DNA of 64,000 nucleotides from Niastella vici (GTDB taxonomy: Bacteria; Bacteroidota; Bacteroidia; Chitinophagales; Chitinophagaceae), in contig NZ_LVYD01000024.1 of NCBI RefSeq assembly GCF_002077945.1, forward strand, positions 366,642 through 430,641. Direction: 5' to 3'. This document shows positions 1-8,746 of this stretch, piece after piece. The position numbers and the translations under genes were made by a program. The notes under the pieces are model-generated. The model was not told the DNA's origin. It saw only the letters and a program-made list of their open reading frames with translations, and did no database searches. How positions within the stretch are numbered: the stretch's first letter is position 1; each line of letters begins with the position of its first letter.

Positions 1-2
1 AA

Positions 3-1169
3 AAGTATAAGGAAGGATTATACTATCAATTAAAGGCATTTGCGATAAACAAAGAGATTGGAGAAATGGACGCGTTATCATATTTCAATCTTGCTGCTAC
101 GTACCAGCACTTACAAGGGTATGATAAAGCTATATATTATCTTGATACAGCTTTAAAATTGGCAATTCCTGTAAGAGATTGGCAACTTATAAAAAGGATA
201 TGGCATGCTAAGGCTTTGAATTTAAAATTACAATCCAAGAAGGACGATGCATATACCTCTTTGGACTCAGCATATACTTATTATGGCATTGAGGTGGATT
301 CTTCTATATTACTTCGTGAAAGAGAGTTGGAAAAGCAGTATAAGGTCAAGGCTAAAGATGAGGAAATAAAATCACTTGCATTTGCGAATAAAGTTAGCAA
401 CAGAATAAATAGGCAGCAGCGTATTATAATATTTGCTTTGATAACCTCAGGACTGTTGGCAGGTATTATTGCTTACCTTATGTGGAGGCGTCGGAAATTA
501 CAAATGCAAGTAAGAGAAATTGAATTGCGCCAGCAACTGTTACGAACACGAATGGAGCCTCATTTTCTTTTCAACCTTTTAAGTGTTTTACAAGGTTTTA
601 TAAGAGATCGACTTTATGAAAAATCTTCGCAATACCTAATTCAATTTTCACAATTATTACGGTTAAGTCTGGAAAATGCAGGATACAATTATGCGTCTCT
701 TAAAGATGAAGTTTCAGCCTTGGATAGTTTCTTAAGATTGCAAGAAATGAACCTCGAAAATTTTGAATATCGAATTGAGGTACTTGGGGAGCTGGTAGAC
801 TATGATATTTCTATACCACCAATGCTAATACAGCCATTCGTTGAAAACGCTATTTTACATGGGTTTCCTTCAGGCTACAAGGGGTATATTTCTGTTCGTA
901 TTATTTGTGAAACAAAAGCTTTACGTGTTACCATTGATGATAATGGAGTGGGTCTTAAAGACATCACAACTAATAAGGCAAAACGGTCAATGGCGACAAT
1001 AATCACACAAGAACGATTGAATATTTTAGGCAAGCGGTTTCATAGGCCGGCAAAACTTCGAATAATTGATAAAAAAACGGAAAAACTAGGACAAGGTCTT
1101 ACTGTGGAGTTAATTATACCGTTTGAAAAAAAGCGTAAAAATAAGGTACAAACACAAACCGCTGCATAA
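3..1169 (+). CDS. Sensor histidine kinase, LytS/YehU type, 5'-truncated by window
   Basis: The frame is open from the first bases of the window, so the N-terminus lies outside; the first ATG (66) is probably internal. The visible part starts in TPR-like helices (YDKAIYYLDTALKLA), then has one transmembrane segment (IIIFALITSGLLAGIIAYLMW). The His_kinase domain (PF06580) follows, with the phospho-acceptor motif EPHFLFNLL, and then a HATPase-type N-box (IQPFVENAILHG) and G-box (IDDNGVGL). In Bacteroidota this TPR-TM-His_kinase layout usually phosphorylates a LytTR response regulator. No such partner lies downstream in the window; it may lie before the window start. Confidence 0.85.
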   Translation, partial: KYKEGLYYQLKAFAINKEIGEMDALSYFNLAATYQHLQGYDKAIYYLDTALKLAIPVRDWQLIKRIWHAKALNLKLQSKKDDAYTSLDSAYTYYGIEVDSSILLRERELEKQYKVKAKDEEIKSLAFANKVSNRINRQQRIIIFALITSGLLAGIIAYLMWRRRKLQMQVREIELRQQLLRTRMEPHFLFNLLSVLQGFIRDRLYEKSSQYLIQFSQLLRLSLENAGYNYASLKDEVSALDSFLRLQEMNLENFEYRIEVLGELVDYDISIPPMLIQPFVENAILHGFPSGYKGYISVRIICETKALRVTIDDNGVGLKDITTNKAKRSMATIITQERLNILGKRFHRPAKLRIIDKKTEKLGQGLTVELIIPFEKKRKNKVQTQTAA

Positions 1170-1334
1170 ACTAATCTGTATAAGATGGTTAGTTTACCCC
1201 CTCCGGGTAACCAGGTTGACTAGCGAATTTGCCTTAGGGCCTGACGAATCTCAAATAGGTATAAGCGATTCAGGATTTGAGGATTTTAAGATTAAAAGAG
1301 GACATATGTTTGTCCTGAGAAAAAATCTTAGAAT

Positions 1335-1907
1335 ATGAAAAAGAATAAACTTGTTTTGACTTTTATTGTCTGTACCTCATTATTTTATAGTTGTAAATCC
1401 TTAAAAGGAAAAGCTTTTGAAACTACCGAAGGAATTGCTGAGGTGGTAACCAAACTTAATGAGGCTTTTGGTGAAAACGCAAGTTATACAGACATAACCA
1501 TCAGTTATATTAAAGGGATTGGCTCAACAATTAGTGCTACGGGTACCAAAGATCCCTCTTCTTCAAAGATGATCAGCAAATTATATTCAAATGGCAATTG
1601 GAAGGATGATTCCGAAGTAATACTTGAAGTATCGGGGGGTGCAAAACCATCTGATTTTATGTTCACCCTTAGTGAGGTTGAACAATTGAAGAAGGTTCCT
1701 GAAATGGTTAGGATATCTATTGAAAAAATTAAGAAAGACAAAAAAATTGATGTAGTTGCAGAACATGTAAGCGTTAAGTACCCTTCTAGAATTATGGGAC
1801 CAGATGATAAATTGAGTTTCGATGTGAACCTGGCTCCCGAAAACGGCGGAACTTCCTTTATAACAACTTTTGATGAAGTGGGAAATTTCCAGCGTTTGAT
1901 ATATTGA
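1335..1907 (+). CDS. Putative lipoprotein of unknown function
   Basis: 190 aa. The N-terminus MKKNKLVLTFIVCTSLFYSC has a basic start, a hydrophobic core and a Cys in a lipobox-like position, so export and lipidation are likely. The remainder contains a Ser/Thr-rich stretch (residues about 55-75) and no motif I recognise. It lies about 165 bp after the histidine kinase and 37 bp before the DUF1266 gene on the same strand, so it may be co-transcribed with the latter. Function unknown. Confidence 0.6.
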   Translation: MKKNKLVLTFIVCTSLFYSCKSLKGKAFETTEGIAEVVTKLNEAFGENASYTDITISYIKGIGSTISATGTKDPSSSKMISKLYSNGNWKDDSEVILEVSGGAKPSDFMFTLSEVEQLKKVPEMVRISIEKIKKDKKIDVVAEHVSVKYPSRIMGPDDKLSFDVNLAPENGGTSFITTFDEVGNFQRLIY

Positions 1908-1944
1908 AGATGGCAATTTCTTCTAACCAATTATATCAGCTACC

Positions 1945-2745
1945 ATGAACTTTCAGGATATTGAAAAACACATTAAATCGTTGAAGGAAAACGGCTTTAG
2001 CGAGGAAATGATAGAAGACTTCCTTCAGTATATGGAAGTAACCTCTAAAGCTCCCATTTTACTCAATCCTGAAAGTACACTGACAAGTCAACAACAGTGG
2101 GCTATTGCCTGTGGTGCAGATGTTGCATTTGCAAATGGTCATTATCTTAATGAGCTTAGCACAGGTTTTCAAAAAAACGAATGGTTGGAATTACTTTATA
2201 ATTTTTGGGAAGTTGGTAGCAAAAGTAAGGCGTTGGAGACGATTAATTGGATGTTTAAAGAGGGACATCGAGTTCAATTTGATTTCTTCTGGCAGGCAAT
2301 GAATATAGTTTCAATTGAGGAAACTAAAGAATTTCTTTGGGAGCATATTGTTAAAGATGATAATGAAGAGGCGATAGCGTTTCATCGTTTACGTAATTTG
2401 CGGCATGGGTTAGATGTGTTTAAACAATTTAATCTGTTTGACACAGATACCATACCTAACATGTTGATTTGGGATTTTGCTCGAATTATTAACCTTTCAC
2501 GTGGATGTTATGATGCAGGTTATTTTTCAAGGGAGGAAGCATTGGAGCTTATCATGACCACGGTTGGGCCGATCCGCAAAACTTACAAATCCTGGAGGCA
2601 GCTTTCGATATCATATCAGTTTGCACGTTATTTTTGGAGAGGAATAGATGAAAAAATATTTAAAGAATTGCTCGCAGGTATGCACTTGTTACTAACCCAT
2701 CGAAATAGCCCCTGGGTCACACTAAAATGGGAAGATAGCGAATAG
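1945..2745 (+). CDS. DUF1266 domain-containing protein
   Basis: 266 aa, predicted cytoplasmic, with no signal peptide or TM segment. The C-terminal half carries the layout typical of DUF1266 proteins: WDFARIINLSRGCYDAGY, then a helix ending in a T-x-K-SWRQL element, then SYQFARYFWRG. DUF1266 proteins have no established biochemical role; some sit near toxins or contact-dependent systems. The gene is followed by a clear intrinsic terminator at 2774-2800. Confidence 0.65.
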   Translation: MNFQDIEKHIKSLKENGFSEEMIEDFLQYMEVTSKAPILLNPESTLTSQQQWAIACGADVAFANGHYLNELSTGFQKNEWLELLYNFWEVGSKSKALETINWMFKEGHRVQFDFFWQAMNIVSIEETKEFLWEHIVKDDNEEAIAFHRLRNLRHGLDVFKQFNLFDTDTIPNMLIWDFARIINLSRGCYDAGYFSREEALELIMTTVGPIRKTYKSWRQLSISYQFARYFWRGIDEKIFKELLAGMHLLLTHRNSPWVTLKWEDSE

Positions 2746-2773
2746 TGGTGACTCTGTTACCCCGGTAAAGAAG

Positions 2774-2800
2774 AAGGCCACAATTAAGTGGCCTTTTGGT
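2774..2800 (+). terminator. Rho-independent terminator after the DUF1266 gene
   Basis: Perfect 8-bp stem AAGGCCAC / GTGGCCTT with loop AATTAA, followed by TTGGTCTTT. It lies 29 bp after the stop of the upstream gene. Confidence 0.8.
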
Positions 2801-2903
2801 CTTTACCATTTTATTAATCGAAAATCGATGTATTCTAAGTTACATTATTTTATTTGAGGTTCTTTCATCTAACAACAATATTATTTCATAAAATTTTCTA
2901 AAT

Positions 2904-3137
2904 ATGCTCGACAAACAATCCATGAGAATTCTGGGGGCTATCATGTTTATTCTTGGAATAATAATCATATTTGCTATCAACAAAAAAAGGTTTAATCGAA
3001 GGACTATAACCGGCATGGAGGTATTTAATTCATATGAAGATTCGATGGCAACACGCGGAGGTGAGGGATGTCTTAAACTTATTGCATGGGTTTTTATTTT
3101 TGGAGGCGGATCAATGTTTCTTCTTTCATTAGATTAA
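2904..3137 (+). CDS. Small two-TM membrane protein (paralog of 56711-56944)
   Basis: 77 aa. It has two hydrophobic segments (ILGAIMFILGIIIIFAI and LIAWVFIFGGGSMFLLSL) separated by a polar loop NKKRFNRRTITGMEVFNSYE. A second copy about 54 kb away on the opposite strand has the same loop and length. No function is recognised. The conserved loop suggests a functional protein rather than a chance ORF. Confidence 0.6.
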   Translation: MLDKQSMRILGAIMFILGIIIIFAINKKRFNRRTITGMEVFNSYEDSMATRGGEGCLKLIAWVFIFGGGSMFLLSLD

Positions 3138-3295
3138 AGGTGTACGTGATTTTATGGCAAAGGATATTAAAAGGTTTATCATCAAAAGGCTCGTTGCCGG
3201 CGATGGCAGTCATTGGGATTATGCTTGTGGGCTTTTTCATTTTTTGGCCCTTTTAAAGGTTTGACTAACTAGATGTTTATTTCACTTTCTAATGA

Positions 3296-3502
3296 TATAT
3301 AGCTGCTTCGCGTCGATACTTAGTCGAGAAATACATTTATCGAATAGCGGAGTTATCAGAAAAGTTTGGTGTTCCGATGGTGGCAACAAATGATGTACAT
3401 TATCACCATCCTGCCAGAAGGAAGTTGCAGGTTGCTTGCATATCGAGGGCCGATAAGAAAAACGGTCCTGATCCAATGGAGAGAAAAGTGAAGCAGCTAT
3501 AA
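3296..3502 (+). pseudogene. Remnant of an error-prone DNA polymerase (DnaE2) PHP domain
   Basis: An open frame with no start codon (stop to stop) reads ...AELSEKFGVPMVATNDVHYH then HPARRKLQ. The string VPMVATNDVHY followed by HxPARRxLQ is characteristic of the PHP domain of C-family polymerases, closest in feel to DnaE2/ImuC of Bacteroidota. Only about 55 residues of alignable sequence remain, flanked by non-coding DNA. This is a fragment left by deletion or transfer. A minus-strand ORF over the same bases is a shadow. Confidence 0.55.
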
Positions 3503-3577
3503 ATGCTTTTTCCCAATGGAAGGAATTTTAAATAAAATTTTCATTAAAAAGATTACGTTAATTGCCTCGATGCTTGA

Positions 3578-3961
3578 TTAAAAATCGATGAAATCATTTG
3601 GAGATTTTGTTATTTTATAATTCTGTTTTAATACCCCATGAAAGCGCAGAATATCAATTAAAGTATTTAAACTGTCTTTACTGTATTTAAGTGACACTTT
3701 TTTCACTTCTTCGCTATTGCAAAACAATTTATAAATATCAATTGCTAAAGTATCCTCATCCTTAATTACAACTTTGATATTGCCTTTAGTTTGGCTAACA
3801 ACAATCTTGTTATCAAAGTTTTCCCAATCACGAATTTCTAATCCAGGTGCGAAATAATACCTTTTAAGCATTTGTAATGCTTTTCGATATGGCTCAGTCA
3901 CTGTGGCATTAAAAAAAACTTTGAAAATTATGTTTCCTATTTTACCATCATATGAGGCCAT
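3578..3961 (-). CDS. Hypothetical protein
   Basis: 127 aa, no signal peptide or TM, mixed composition with many Lys and Ile. Segments such as SLKYSKDSLNTLIDILRFHG look like real alpha-helical protein, but I recognise no family. It lies in a degraded region between pseudogenes and has no same-strand operon partner within 130 bp. Confidence 0.45.
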   Translation of the reverse strand: MASYDGKIGNIIFKVFFNATVTEPYRKALQMLKRYYFAPGLEIRDWENFDNKIVVSQTKGNIKVVIKDEDTLAIDIYKLFCNSEEVKKVSLKYSKDSLNTLIDILRFHGVLKQNYKITKSPNDFIDF

Positions 3962-4097
3962 GGCGTTATTTTATTTCACAGATTATAAGTTAAATAAAAA
4001 TGCCGAAGTTGGCAAAACCTTCTTTAAGTAAGGACGGAAGTTTTAAATGCCTTTTAACCAAACAGCTATCTCTGAAAATGTTAAGTTGATTCTTTTC

Positions 4098-4618
4098 TTA
4101 ATTTTGATGAGAACCTAGCTCAATAACATACGACCTGGCAGGTATTTGTATTTTTCTCTTTTTATCTTTAATGTCAGGAAAGTCGGTATATGACCATATA
4201 AGGTTTGCTTTATATGGTTCTTCTGATACATAGTGTTTAAATCGTATGATATCAGTAGCGGGCTCTAATGCATATCCATCTTTCAAATCAACTTCAAAAG
4301 CAATTGCCGTATCAAGCATTACTTTCGATTTAGAATCAAAAAATTGGAACCTAAAATGAATAATACGTACTCCATTTGGTTTAATTACATTATCATTAGA
4401 AGTACTATTATTTGGTGAAACATAAACTACATGTTCATTCTCTTCCTTTCAAATTCTACATTCCAATTCAATATTCCAGATCTATATGAACCTATAAATT
4501 TGTAGGGTCGAACGGCGACGGAATCTCGTTGAGGTAGCTCAAAATTGTATTTTATCTTGGATTGAGAGTAAAGAAGATTTGTTGTAAGCAAATAGATGAA
4601 AAGCGAAAATAATTTCAT
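4098..4618 (-). pseudogene. Secreted hypothetical protein, interrupted by a one-base frameshift
   Basis: The upstream part (from 4618) starts MKLFSLFIYLLTTNLLYSQS, a clear signal peptide, and reads to NWNVEFERK before ending in an out-of-frame stop at 4427. In the overlapping frame the protein continues without interruption as KEENEHVVYVSPNN to the stop at 4098. The shift is one base and falls within about 4440-4452, in GAAAGGAAGAG. Restored, the product would be about 170 aa, exported, family unknown. It is either a recent frameshift mutation or a sequencing error. Confidence 0.55.
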
Positions 4619-4913
4619 AGTGTTTTGGTTTAATGATGGTATATTAATCAGAGGTTAATTCGTCATCTGAATAAAGAGTCATAGAATGATTTAAAACCTA
4701 ATATTAAACCTGATGCACACCCCAAAATTCCGAGATCCTTAAATTTTAGCATGACGCAAATCATCGATAAAAGACATAACACGAGGAGTGCTAAAATATG
4801 TGACTTTGAACAATCGTTCATAAATTATAAAGTTAAGTATAGTTGGAGAGAATCAAGACGAAATACCTAACCTTAATGTGTAAGGTTACAAGTAATCCGA
4901 ACAGATGTAAACA

Positions 4914-4940
4914 CAAAAAAAAGCCTCCCGGAGGGGAGGC
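4914..4940 (-). terminator. Strong G/C hairpin with A-run: minus-strand terminator or plus-strand leader hairpin
   Basis: Perfect stem GCCTCCC / GGGAGGC with loop GGAG (4923-4940), preceded on the plus strand by eight A. On the minus strand this is a textbook intrinsic terminator. On the plus strand it precedes a leader-like stretch (ACCATTAAACCTTATCCT) and an ATG AAA TAA at 4980, resembling the 5' leader of a lost exported gene. No complete gene sits on either side. Confidence 0.5.
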
Positions 4941-5261
4941 TGCACTAATCAAATACCATTAACCATTAAACCTTATCCTATGAAATAAAGCTAGTAAAAA
5001 TATTTTAGATTAATAATCAAGAATAAACTTTTTTTTATTTTTTTTGGTGGTAATTAAGTGTAATAAAATAATGGTGCATCTAAGGAACATTCTTCCCTTA
5101 GAAATAATTAATTCCATTTTTGGTAAAGGGTGTAGGGGTATTACGAGGTTAAAATTATATCTTGAATGTGTTCTGAAATTAATACTTTGAATAAAAAGAG
5201 AATCGAAAAGATCAGCATTGTTTTAATCAACTCGTTTGAATAGTTTGGATAAAAGGCTAAG

Positions 5262-5470
5262 AAGTTTACTCAGCTAACAGGATCTGTTTTAATATAAAGA
5301 CCCTTTTCTTTTATTTTCTTTTCAAGGTTCTCAACTCTGTTTGGCTCTTTCGTCAGCGCCTTCCATTTGTTTTATCACTTCCTAATCAACCGGAATGCTC
5401 CCCAAAATTGCTGTAATCAGTTTCTCTATAGGACTTTGTTTATGCTTCGTTAATGAGTTGGTTCAATAAA
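5262..5470 (-). pseudogene. Decayed small gene, several frames
   Basis: Reading the minus strand gives coding-like pieces in more than one frame: QLINEA, stop, TKSYRETDYSNFGEHSG, and near the end NRVENLEKKIKEKGLYIKTD before a stop. Intact reading frame is lost. Family not recognised. The wider 4619-5755 interval otherwise holds only hairpins (also CCCCCCG/CGGGGGG at 5521-5542) and a promoter-proximal repeat region. Confidence 0.35.
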
Positions 5471-5633
5471 GCTATATGTAATGTAAACACATTTGAAATT
5501 AGTATAACTCTCACAAAAGTCCCCCCGCTGCAAACGGGGGGGCTACTAACTAGGGGAAGCCTTACCCCATATCAATAGCCGCCTTCTTCTTCAGCGGCAA
5601 CTTGCAATTTAGAATGTCTTTCTATAATACTTT

Positions 5634-5682
5634 GTCATAAAATTATGACATATATAGGTCATATTTGACCCATATTAGGTCA
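5634..5682. promoter_or_regulatory. Candidate operator array upstream of the 5756 HTH gene
   Basis: A perfect inverted repeat GTCATAA-AA-TTATGAC (5634-5649) is followed by GGTCA-TATT-TGACC (5657-5670) and a further GGTCA at 5678-5682. The repeats end about 75 bp before the ATG of a small DNA-binding-like protein. Autoregulation is an inference. Confidence 0.4.
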
Positions 5683-5755
5683 ATTATAGCCCTATTTTAT
5701 TTACAAATACGCCCTATTTCATTGATTTTCTCAACCTTACATGCATTTTTGAAAG

Positions 5756-6055
5756 ATGAAACAGGGAAAAAAAGCTATTGATAAAAATCTGGAAAGAATG
5801 AAGCTTACCAGTGATCTTCTTCTAAAAGGAGAGATAAAAGTTTTTCAATCTCTTTTTATTTATTCCAACCGAACCTATGTTGCCCAAATGTTAGGCATGA
5901 ACTATAAGAGATTGGGACTTTTATCTAAAAACCCTGACTCTTTACGGGTCCGTGAAATCATTGCTATTGCCCGTTTATTTAAAGTCCCCGCCCTGGTTAT
6001 TAGTGAAATAATACTTAATCAACTAGAAAAGAATTCGATAAAATCAAAAAAATAG
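5756..6055 (+). CDS. Small lone-HTH (Cro/XRE-like) regulator-like protein
   Basis: 99 aa. The core aligns by eye with two other proteins in this window (21619-21903 and 23652-23978). All have an I-K-x-F-x-Q/S start, a T-x-x-A helix, a central N-x-x-x-x motif, then a V-x-E-I/L-x-x-x-A helix and a V-x-x-x-x-I segment. This matches a small single-HTH family common in Bacteroidota. A repeat array directly upstream suggests autoregulation. The target is unknown. Confidence 0.55.
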   Translation: MKQGKKAIDKNLERMKLTSDLLLKGEIKVFQSLFIYSNRTYVAQMLGMNYKRLGLLSKNPDSLRVREIIAIARLFKVPALVISEIILNQLEKNSIKSKK

Positions 6056-6168
6056 GCCGGCAATCTATAATTTTCAATTTATTTTATTTAAATATGCATT
6101 AAACTTTGTCAATTTTCTAACGATTGCAAAGGAGCTGGTTCCTGAAAACAATCATTAAACCAGGACTG

Positions 6169-7518
6169 ATGATCCGGCGATTTTTTAAATCACTTAAATA
6201 CGCGGGTGCTACTGACCTGCCCGAATACGAATTAAAAAGAAGCATTTGTATTGGAGTGAATCTTCTTTGCATTTATGTGATATTTCTAAACTTACTAACT
6301 GGCGCTATTTTTTACTTCTTAAGTAAGAATGTTCTTATACCCTTAGGAGCTTATTTTGAAGCTTTAATTGTTTTTGGGATTATCGTTCTAAATAAAAGAA
6401 AAAAATATTCGCTGGCTAATTTGCTATTTTATTTAACTATCAGTTTTGCGACATTTTATTTTTCAGCAATACTTGGAAAGTATTCTGAAACTCCTTTGAT
6501 GATACTTTTTCTTTTTGGCCTTATATTCTATTTGTTTAACAATTCCAAAATTAGGTTATACTGTATTTTGTTTAACATCTTATTGCTTATGGCCATGGAA
6601 GTAAACCGTGACATGCAATTGATACCTTCTGCAGAATTTACAGGGATAGTTCAGTATATTGTCCGTTGGTTGGTTTATATTGTCGTCGTAAGTTTAACCC
6701 TAAAGATTTTTCAACTATATAATAAGAATACTAAACTTTTAATTAAACTTCATACTTATTCTAAGACCATAAAGGCGTCATTAAATACTGAGGAAGAATT
6801 AAATAGGCTTAAAAACGTGCTTTTTCAACACATATCTCATGATCTTCGCGGACCTTATTTCGGTGTTTCCTCTCACTGCTTTTTTATCCATAGCAAAGTT
6901 TTGCAGAATAAGCCTATTACCAAAGCAGATACTAGTAAGTTATTGGATCAGTCGAACCACTATAAGTACATGCTAGAATACTTTTTGGAAACGGCCAAAT
7001 TTAAGGATGCGGGTTTGAATAACCCCGAAATTACACCGGTTAATTTAAGAGATGAGATTGTCAAAATAGTGGATATACACAGTTATTTGGCAGTTCAGAA
7101 AAAAGTAACTATCAACGTCAACTTTTCTGAGGATTTTCCCACATATATATTAGCTGACAAACTAAAAATTTCCGGTATTATCCACAATCTTTTAAATAAT
7201 GCTATTAAATTTACAAAGAATAATAGTGCTATATCAATAGTGGCTAACCTACTAACTGATAAGTGGAGTCTTATGATAATCGACCAGGGTAAAGGTATCC
7301 GTCATGATAAAGTTGAACAGATCTTCCAACCATACGTTACAGAAAAAAGCCCCGAAAATCCCGACGGTGTAGGACTTGGATTATATATCACAAAACACCT
7401 TACAACTATTCTGGGCGCCGAGATTTCCGTTAAAAGCAAATACAGTGAAGGTACTGCATTTGAAATCGTATTTCCTTATGAAAAGCAGCTTGCCGTTATA
7501 GAGTCACCGTCTTTCTAG
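6169..7518 (+). CDS. Membrane-bound sensor histidine kinase
   Basis: About 450 aa. Five to six TM segments (residues about 25-190) are followed by a HisKA-type dimerisation helix with H-box HISHDLRGPY, in which Gly-Pro replaces the usual Thr-Pro. Next come an N-box (HNLLNNAIKF), G1 (DQGKGI) and G2 (GVGLGLYITKHL). I chose the ATG at 6169, preceded by an AGGA-like element; a TTG at 6124 is possible. The likely partner is the LuxR-type regulator at 8747, on the far side of the terpene synthase gene, whose 3' end overlaps this gene by 23 bp. The signal is unknown. Confidence 0.85.
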   Translation: MIRRFFKSLKYAGATDLPEYELKRSICIGVNLLCIYVIFLNLLTGAIFYFLSKNVLIPLGAYFEALIVFGIIVLNKRKKYSLANLLFYLTISFATFYFSAILGKYSETPLMILFLFGLIFYLFNNSKIRLYCILFNILLLMAMEVNRDMQLIPSAEFTGIVQYIVRWLVYIVVVSLTLKIFQLYNKNTKLLIKLHTYSKTIKASLNTEEELNRLKNVLFQHISHDLRGPYFGVSSHCFFIHSKVLQNKPITKADTSKLLDQSNHYKYMLEYFLETAKFKDAGLNNPEITPVNLRDEIVKIVDIHSYLAVQKKVTINVNFSEDFPTYILADKLKISGIIHNLLNNAIKFTKNNSAISIVANLLTDKWSLMIIDQGKGIRHDKVEQIFQPYVTEKSPENPDGVGLGLYITKHLTTILGAEISVKSKYSEGTAFEIVFPYEKQLAVIESPSF

Positions 7519-8614
7519 TTTGGGTTTCAATCCAAAGAGACGAAGATCGTTTGTAACGTTGGGTATATGTTTGCCACATCCAGCAAGCTTGCAGCACCGA
7601 TTTTAAGCCGGAAAGATATCTGGAAATCTCGTTCTTTGAAATTTCGGAAATTAAACTATGGTTTAAATGATCTTCAATGACTGCAATGCTCTCATTATAT
7701 TCATTGAGCAAATTCCGTATTATATGTCCAGCTACCTCAATAGCCTCATCAAGCTGCATTCGGAAGTTATTTACCAATACAATAAAAATAAGGTTAGAAT
7801 CACTTCCATTGTCTATAACTTCTTTTTCAAATGAAAACAAATCATTTGTGAGTGCTCCAATGTAAGAAACTATTTCGTTTACTTTCCTGATCTTTTCTGC
7901 AAGCCCTATTTTGGACAAAAGGTCCCAATCAAGGAATACAGAAATTGCATATTCGATAAGTGATACTGTATGGGGCATACCGGAGATATCTGCCCGCATA
8001 TTAATATATTCTTCAACCGATTGGATGTGTTTCAATGTAACCATATCATATGGTTGGTGAGCAATGTTGATATGGCGAAGATATAAATGAAGAAAATTAT
8101 CGAACCATGTCTTTGGAGAGGAGTCTGCAATCTGCTGTAATACTTCTATGTTGGCCATTTCCGCCAATGATGCTTTTGGCTTTAGCTTCAGGTTGTTTCC
8201 GATAGATGACAATCTATCCCGAATTTCATAAAGCATCTTCATTTCCTGGTTAGTGGCTTTGGTATCCCTTCCCATTTTATCGTTAAGATAAAAATCTACT
8301 GCATAATTCTTGGATAAGAGTATTATTTTTTCGATCGGGGCTGCTGGGAACAAAAACATTGCGCAGGTTATATAAGCATCAGCATCCGGTAATAATATTC
8401 CGAATTTTTCACCGAAGCTGGTGGTGCTTTTCTTAAGCTCTGCAATTTCAGGGTGAGGTATAAAGTCCTTACAATAAAGATCAAAATGAAAATTTCCGGA
8501 ATTAAATAATGTGAGTAAAGAAATCGATTTTTTTGAACCGATTAACTCAGCGTATTTCTGTTGAATGCTACGCATTGCGGAGCCAACAAGAAGTGAAATG
8601 TTTTGTACCTGCAT
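7496..8614 (-). CDS. Class I terpene synthase (terpene cyclase family 2)
   Basis: 372 aa, soluble. The NSE/DTE metal-binding motif is complete: NDLFSFEKE (N257, S261, E265). The effector arginine region YINMRADISG (R207) precedes it, and the C-terminal RY pair is present (TQRY, 353-354). The N-terminal aspartate-rich motif is unusual: NDKMGRD (111-117) instead of DDxxD/E. The family ionises farnesyl or geranylgeranyl diphosphate with Mg2+ and cyclises it; the product cannot be read from sequence. It sits between a histidine kinase and a divergently transcribed LuxR regulator, suggesting signal-controlled expression. No prenyltransferase or P450 adjoins it. Confidence 0.8.
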   Translation of the reverse strand: MQVQNISLLVGSAMRSIQQKYAELIGSKKSISLLTLFNSGNFHFDLYCKDFIPHPEIAELKKSTTSFGEKFGILLPDADAYITCAMFLFPAAPIEKIILLSKNYAVDFYLNDKMGRDTKATNQEMKMLYEIRDRLSSIGNNLKLKPKASLAEMANIEVLQQIADSSPKTWFDNFLHLYLRHINIAHQPYDMVTLKHIQSVEEYINMRADISGMPHTVSLIEYAISVFLDWDLLSKIGLAEKIRKVNEIVSYIGALTNDLFSFEKEVIDNGSDSNLIFIVLVNNFRMQLDEAIEVAGHIIRNLLNEYNESIAVIEDHLNHSLISEISKNEISRYLSGLKSVLQACWMWQTYTQRYKRSSSLWIETQTRKTVTL

Positions 8615-8746
8615 AGGTTAGGCTTTAATGGTTGATTCGTAATAGAAATTTACGACAGAAATGGCATCAAAAGTTCAGTCGCTTTGAAAAATCTCGATTT
8701 TTTGATATGTGTTTCTAATTAAAGAAATTTCAACCTGCTTGTTATT

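Noticed and set aside
1123..1338. Plus-strand 71-codon ORF after the first kinase
   Set aside because: Overlaps the kinase end in another frame and has unlikely composition.
3154..3264. Plus-strand 36-codon frame after the small membrane protein
   Set aside because: Too short and unrecognised; the same bases also read on the minus strand (MKKPTSIIPMTAIAGNEP). No decision is possible, so no feature is called.
3282..3476. Minus-strand 64-codon ORF
   Set aside because: It is the antisense shadow of the plus-strand DnaE2 fragment, which carries recognisable motifs.
5521..5542. C6/G7 hairpin as a terminator
   Set aside because: Strong stem, but no adjacent T-run on either strand and no upstream gene.
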